DNA of 64,000 bases from Leisingera daeponensis DSM 23529. GTDB lineage: Bacteria; Pseudomonadota; Alphaproteobacteria; Rhodobacterales; Rhodobacteraceae. Position 1 is the first letter of the stretch; every line of letters starts with the position of its first letter. The DNA lies in NCBI RefSeq assembly GCF_000473145.1, contig NZ_KI421502.1, forward strand, positions 146,549-210,548. The letters are read 5' to 3'. The position numbers and the translations under genes were made by a program. Below the pieces are notes generated by a model. The model was not told the DNA's origin. It made no database searches and worked only from the letters and a program-made list of their open reading frames with translations. Below, in pieces: positions 63,610 through 64,000 of this stretch.

Positions 63610-64000
63610 TCAGTTCGCGGCCAGCGCGAAGGGCAGATCCTTGGAGGCGCTGCCGTACCAGCGGCGGATCAGGGCGCGCTCGCCGTCCTCCATGAAGGTC
63701 ACGTTGGCGGGCGGCATCGCATGGGTGGCGCCGGCCTGGAGGTAGATCTCCTTGGCGTATTTCGCCACATCCGCCGGGGTCTCCAGCAGCACGTTCTTGG
63801 GCGCGCGGCGGATGCCGTCGTAGTAGGGCTCCCGCGAATGGCACATGGCGCAGCGGCCCGGCACCACGTTCATCACGTCCTCGAAATGCTGATTGCTGGC
63901 GAACACTTGCTCGGATTTGGTCAGCTCCCGCGCCTCGGATTCCTCATAGGTGTCCTGCTGCAGCGGCGCCTGGCTGAGGATCATGATGCCGATGAACAGG
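63610..64000 (-). CDS. puuD: Urate hydroxylase PuuD, C-terminal part (partial at right edge)
   Basis: The open frame continues past the window edge. The visible 130 residues are a membrane-proximal end (LFIGIMILSQAP) and a cytochrome c domain with CAMCH and the distal Met in HAMPPANVTFM. This matches the C-terminus of PuuD, the inner-membrane urate oxidase with a fused cytochrome c. It fits the upstream xanthine dehydrogenase genes, giving the next step of purine breakdown. Confidence 0.85.
   Translation of the reverse strand, partial: LFIGIMILSQAPLQQDTYEESEARELTKSEQVFASNQHFEDVMNVVPGRCAMCHSREPYYDGIRRAPKNVLLETPADVAKYAKEIYLQAGATHAMPPANVTFMEDGERALIRRWYGSASKDLPFALAAN

Overview
The window is high-GC DNA from an alphaproteobacterium of the Roseobacter group (Rhodobacteraceae, of the Leisingera, Phaeobacter or Ruegeria kind). 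Three things point there: a DnaA-like plasmid replicase with parAB, a BacNav sodium channel with the TLESWSM filter, and the protein families and codon use throughout. The replication and partition module at 23.2-27.9 kb means the window most likely lies on an extrachromosomal replicon (large plasmid or chromid), not the main chromosome. No rRNA, tRNA, CRISPR array or insertion sequence was seen.

Region 1 (1-16.0 kb, minus strand) is a type VI secretion (T6SS) operon: tssA, tssB, tssC, hcp, tagJ/impE, tssE, tssF, tssG, tssH(clpV). Three unusual genes follow: a Lys/Ala-rich helical protein, a voltage-gated sodium channel of the BacNav type, and a giant protein that runs off the left edge. The giant joins a second, nearly identical TssB domain to about 640 residues of acidic repeats and a further sheath-like module. 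tssJ, tssK, tssL, tssM and vgrG are not in the window and may lie to the left. Region 2 (16.2-23.6 kb) is transcribed away from the T6SS operon. It holds an unknown coiled-coil protein, a small secreted protein, an ExbB-ExbD-ExbD proton channel set, and a TonB-like protein with a long Pro/Ala linker. A secreted caspase-fold protein with a C-terminal CxxCH motif and a YceI-OmpA fusion protein complete it.

Region 3 (23.2-27.9 kb) is the replicon control region: parB, parA (broken by one frameshift as read), a 550-base candidate origin and the DnaA-like replicase. Ten exact copies of a 16-base palindrome, TGTCCCCGCGGGGACA, lie between 23,219 and 26,783. Six sit about 90-120 bases apart downstream of parB, and three lie inside coding sequences, all read in the same frame as VPAGT. 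They are the best candidates for the ParB-binding centromere.

Region 4 (28-42 kb) is mixed cargo. It has a UDP-sugar dehydrogenase, a GFA-family protein, an RpiR regulator and a ParDE toxin-antitoxin pair. It also has a 1,344-residue fusion of two rhodanese domains, a YidC/Oxa1-like membrane domain and a PEP-synthase-like phosphotransfer module. Divergent from that gene is a PhnD-like binding protein followed by a hybrid histidine kinase. A complete zinc uptake set (znuA, znuBC, zur) with two candidate Zur boxes ends the region.

Region 5 (42-54 kb) carries a probable pipecolate/lysine catabolic pair (amaA-amaB) facing two LysR regulators and an aminotransferase. Next come an adenylation-carrier-acyltransferase fusion, and an HtrA/DegP protease divergent from a two-component system. 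Region 6 (54.2-64 kb) is a purine degradation cluster: guanine deaminase, an NCS2 purine permease, xdhC, xdhB, xdhA, a divergent LysR regulator with a clear operator, a small lipoprotein and the C-terminal end of the membrane urate hydroxylase PuuD. Together these would import purines, convert guanine to xanthine, xanthine to urate, and oxidise urate.
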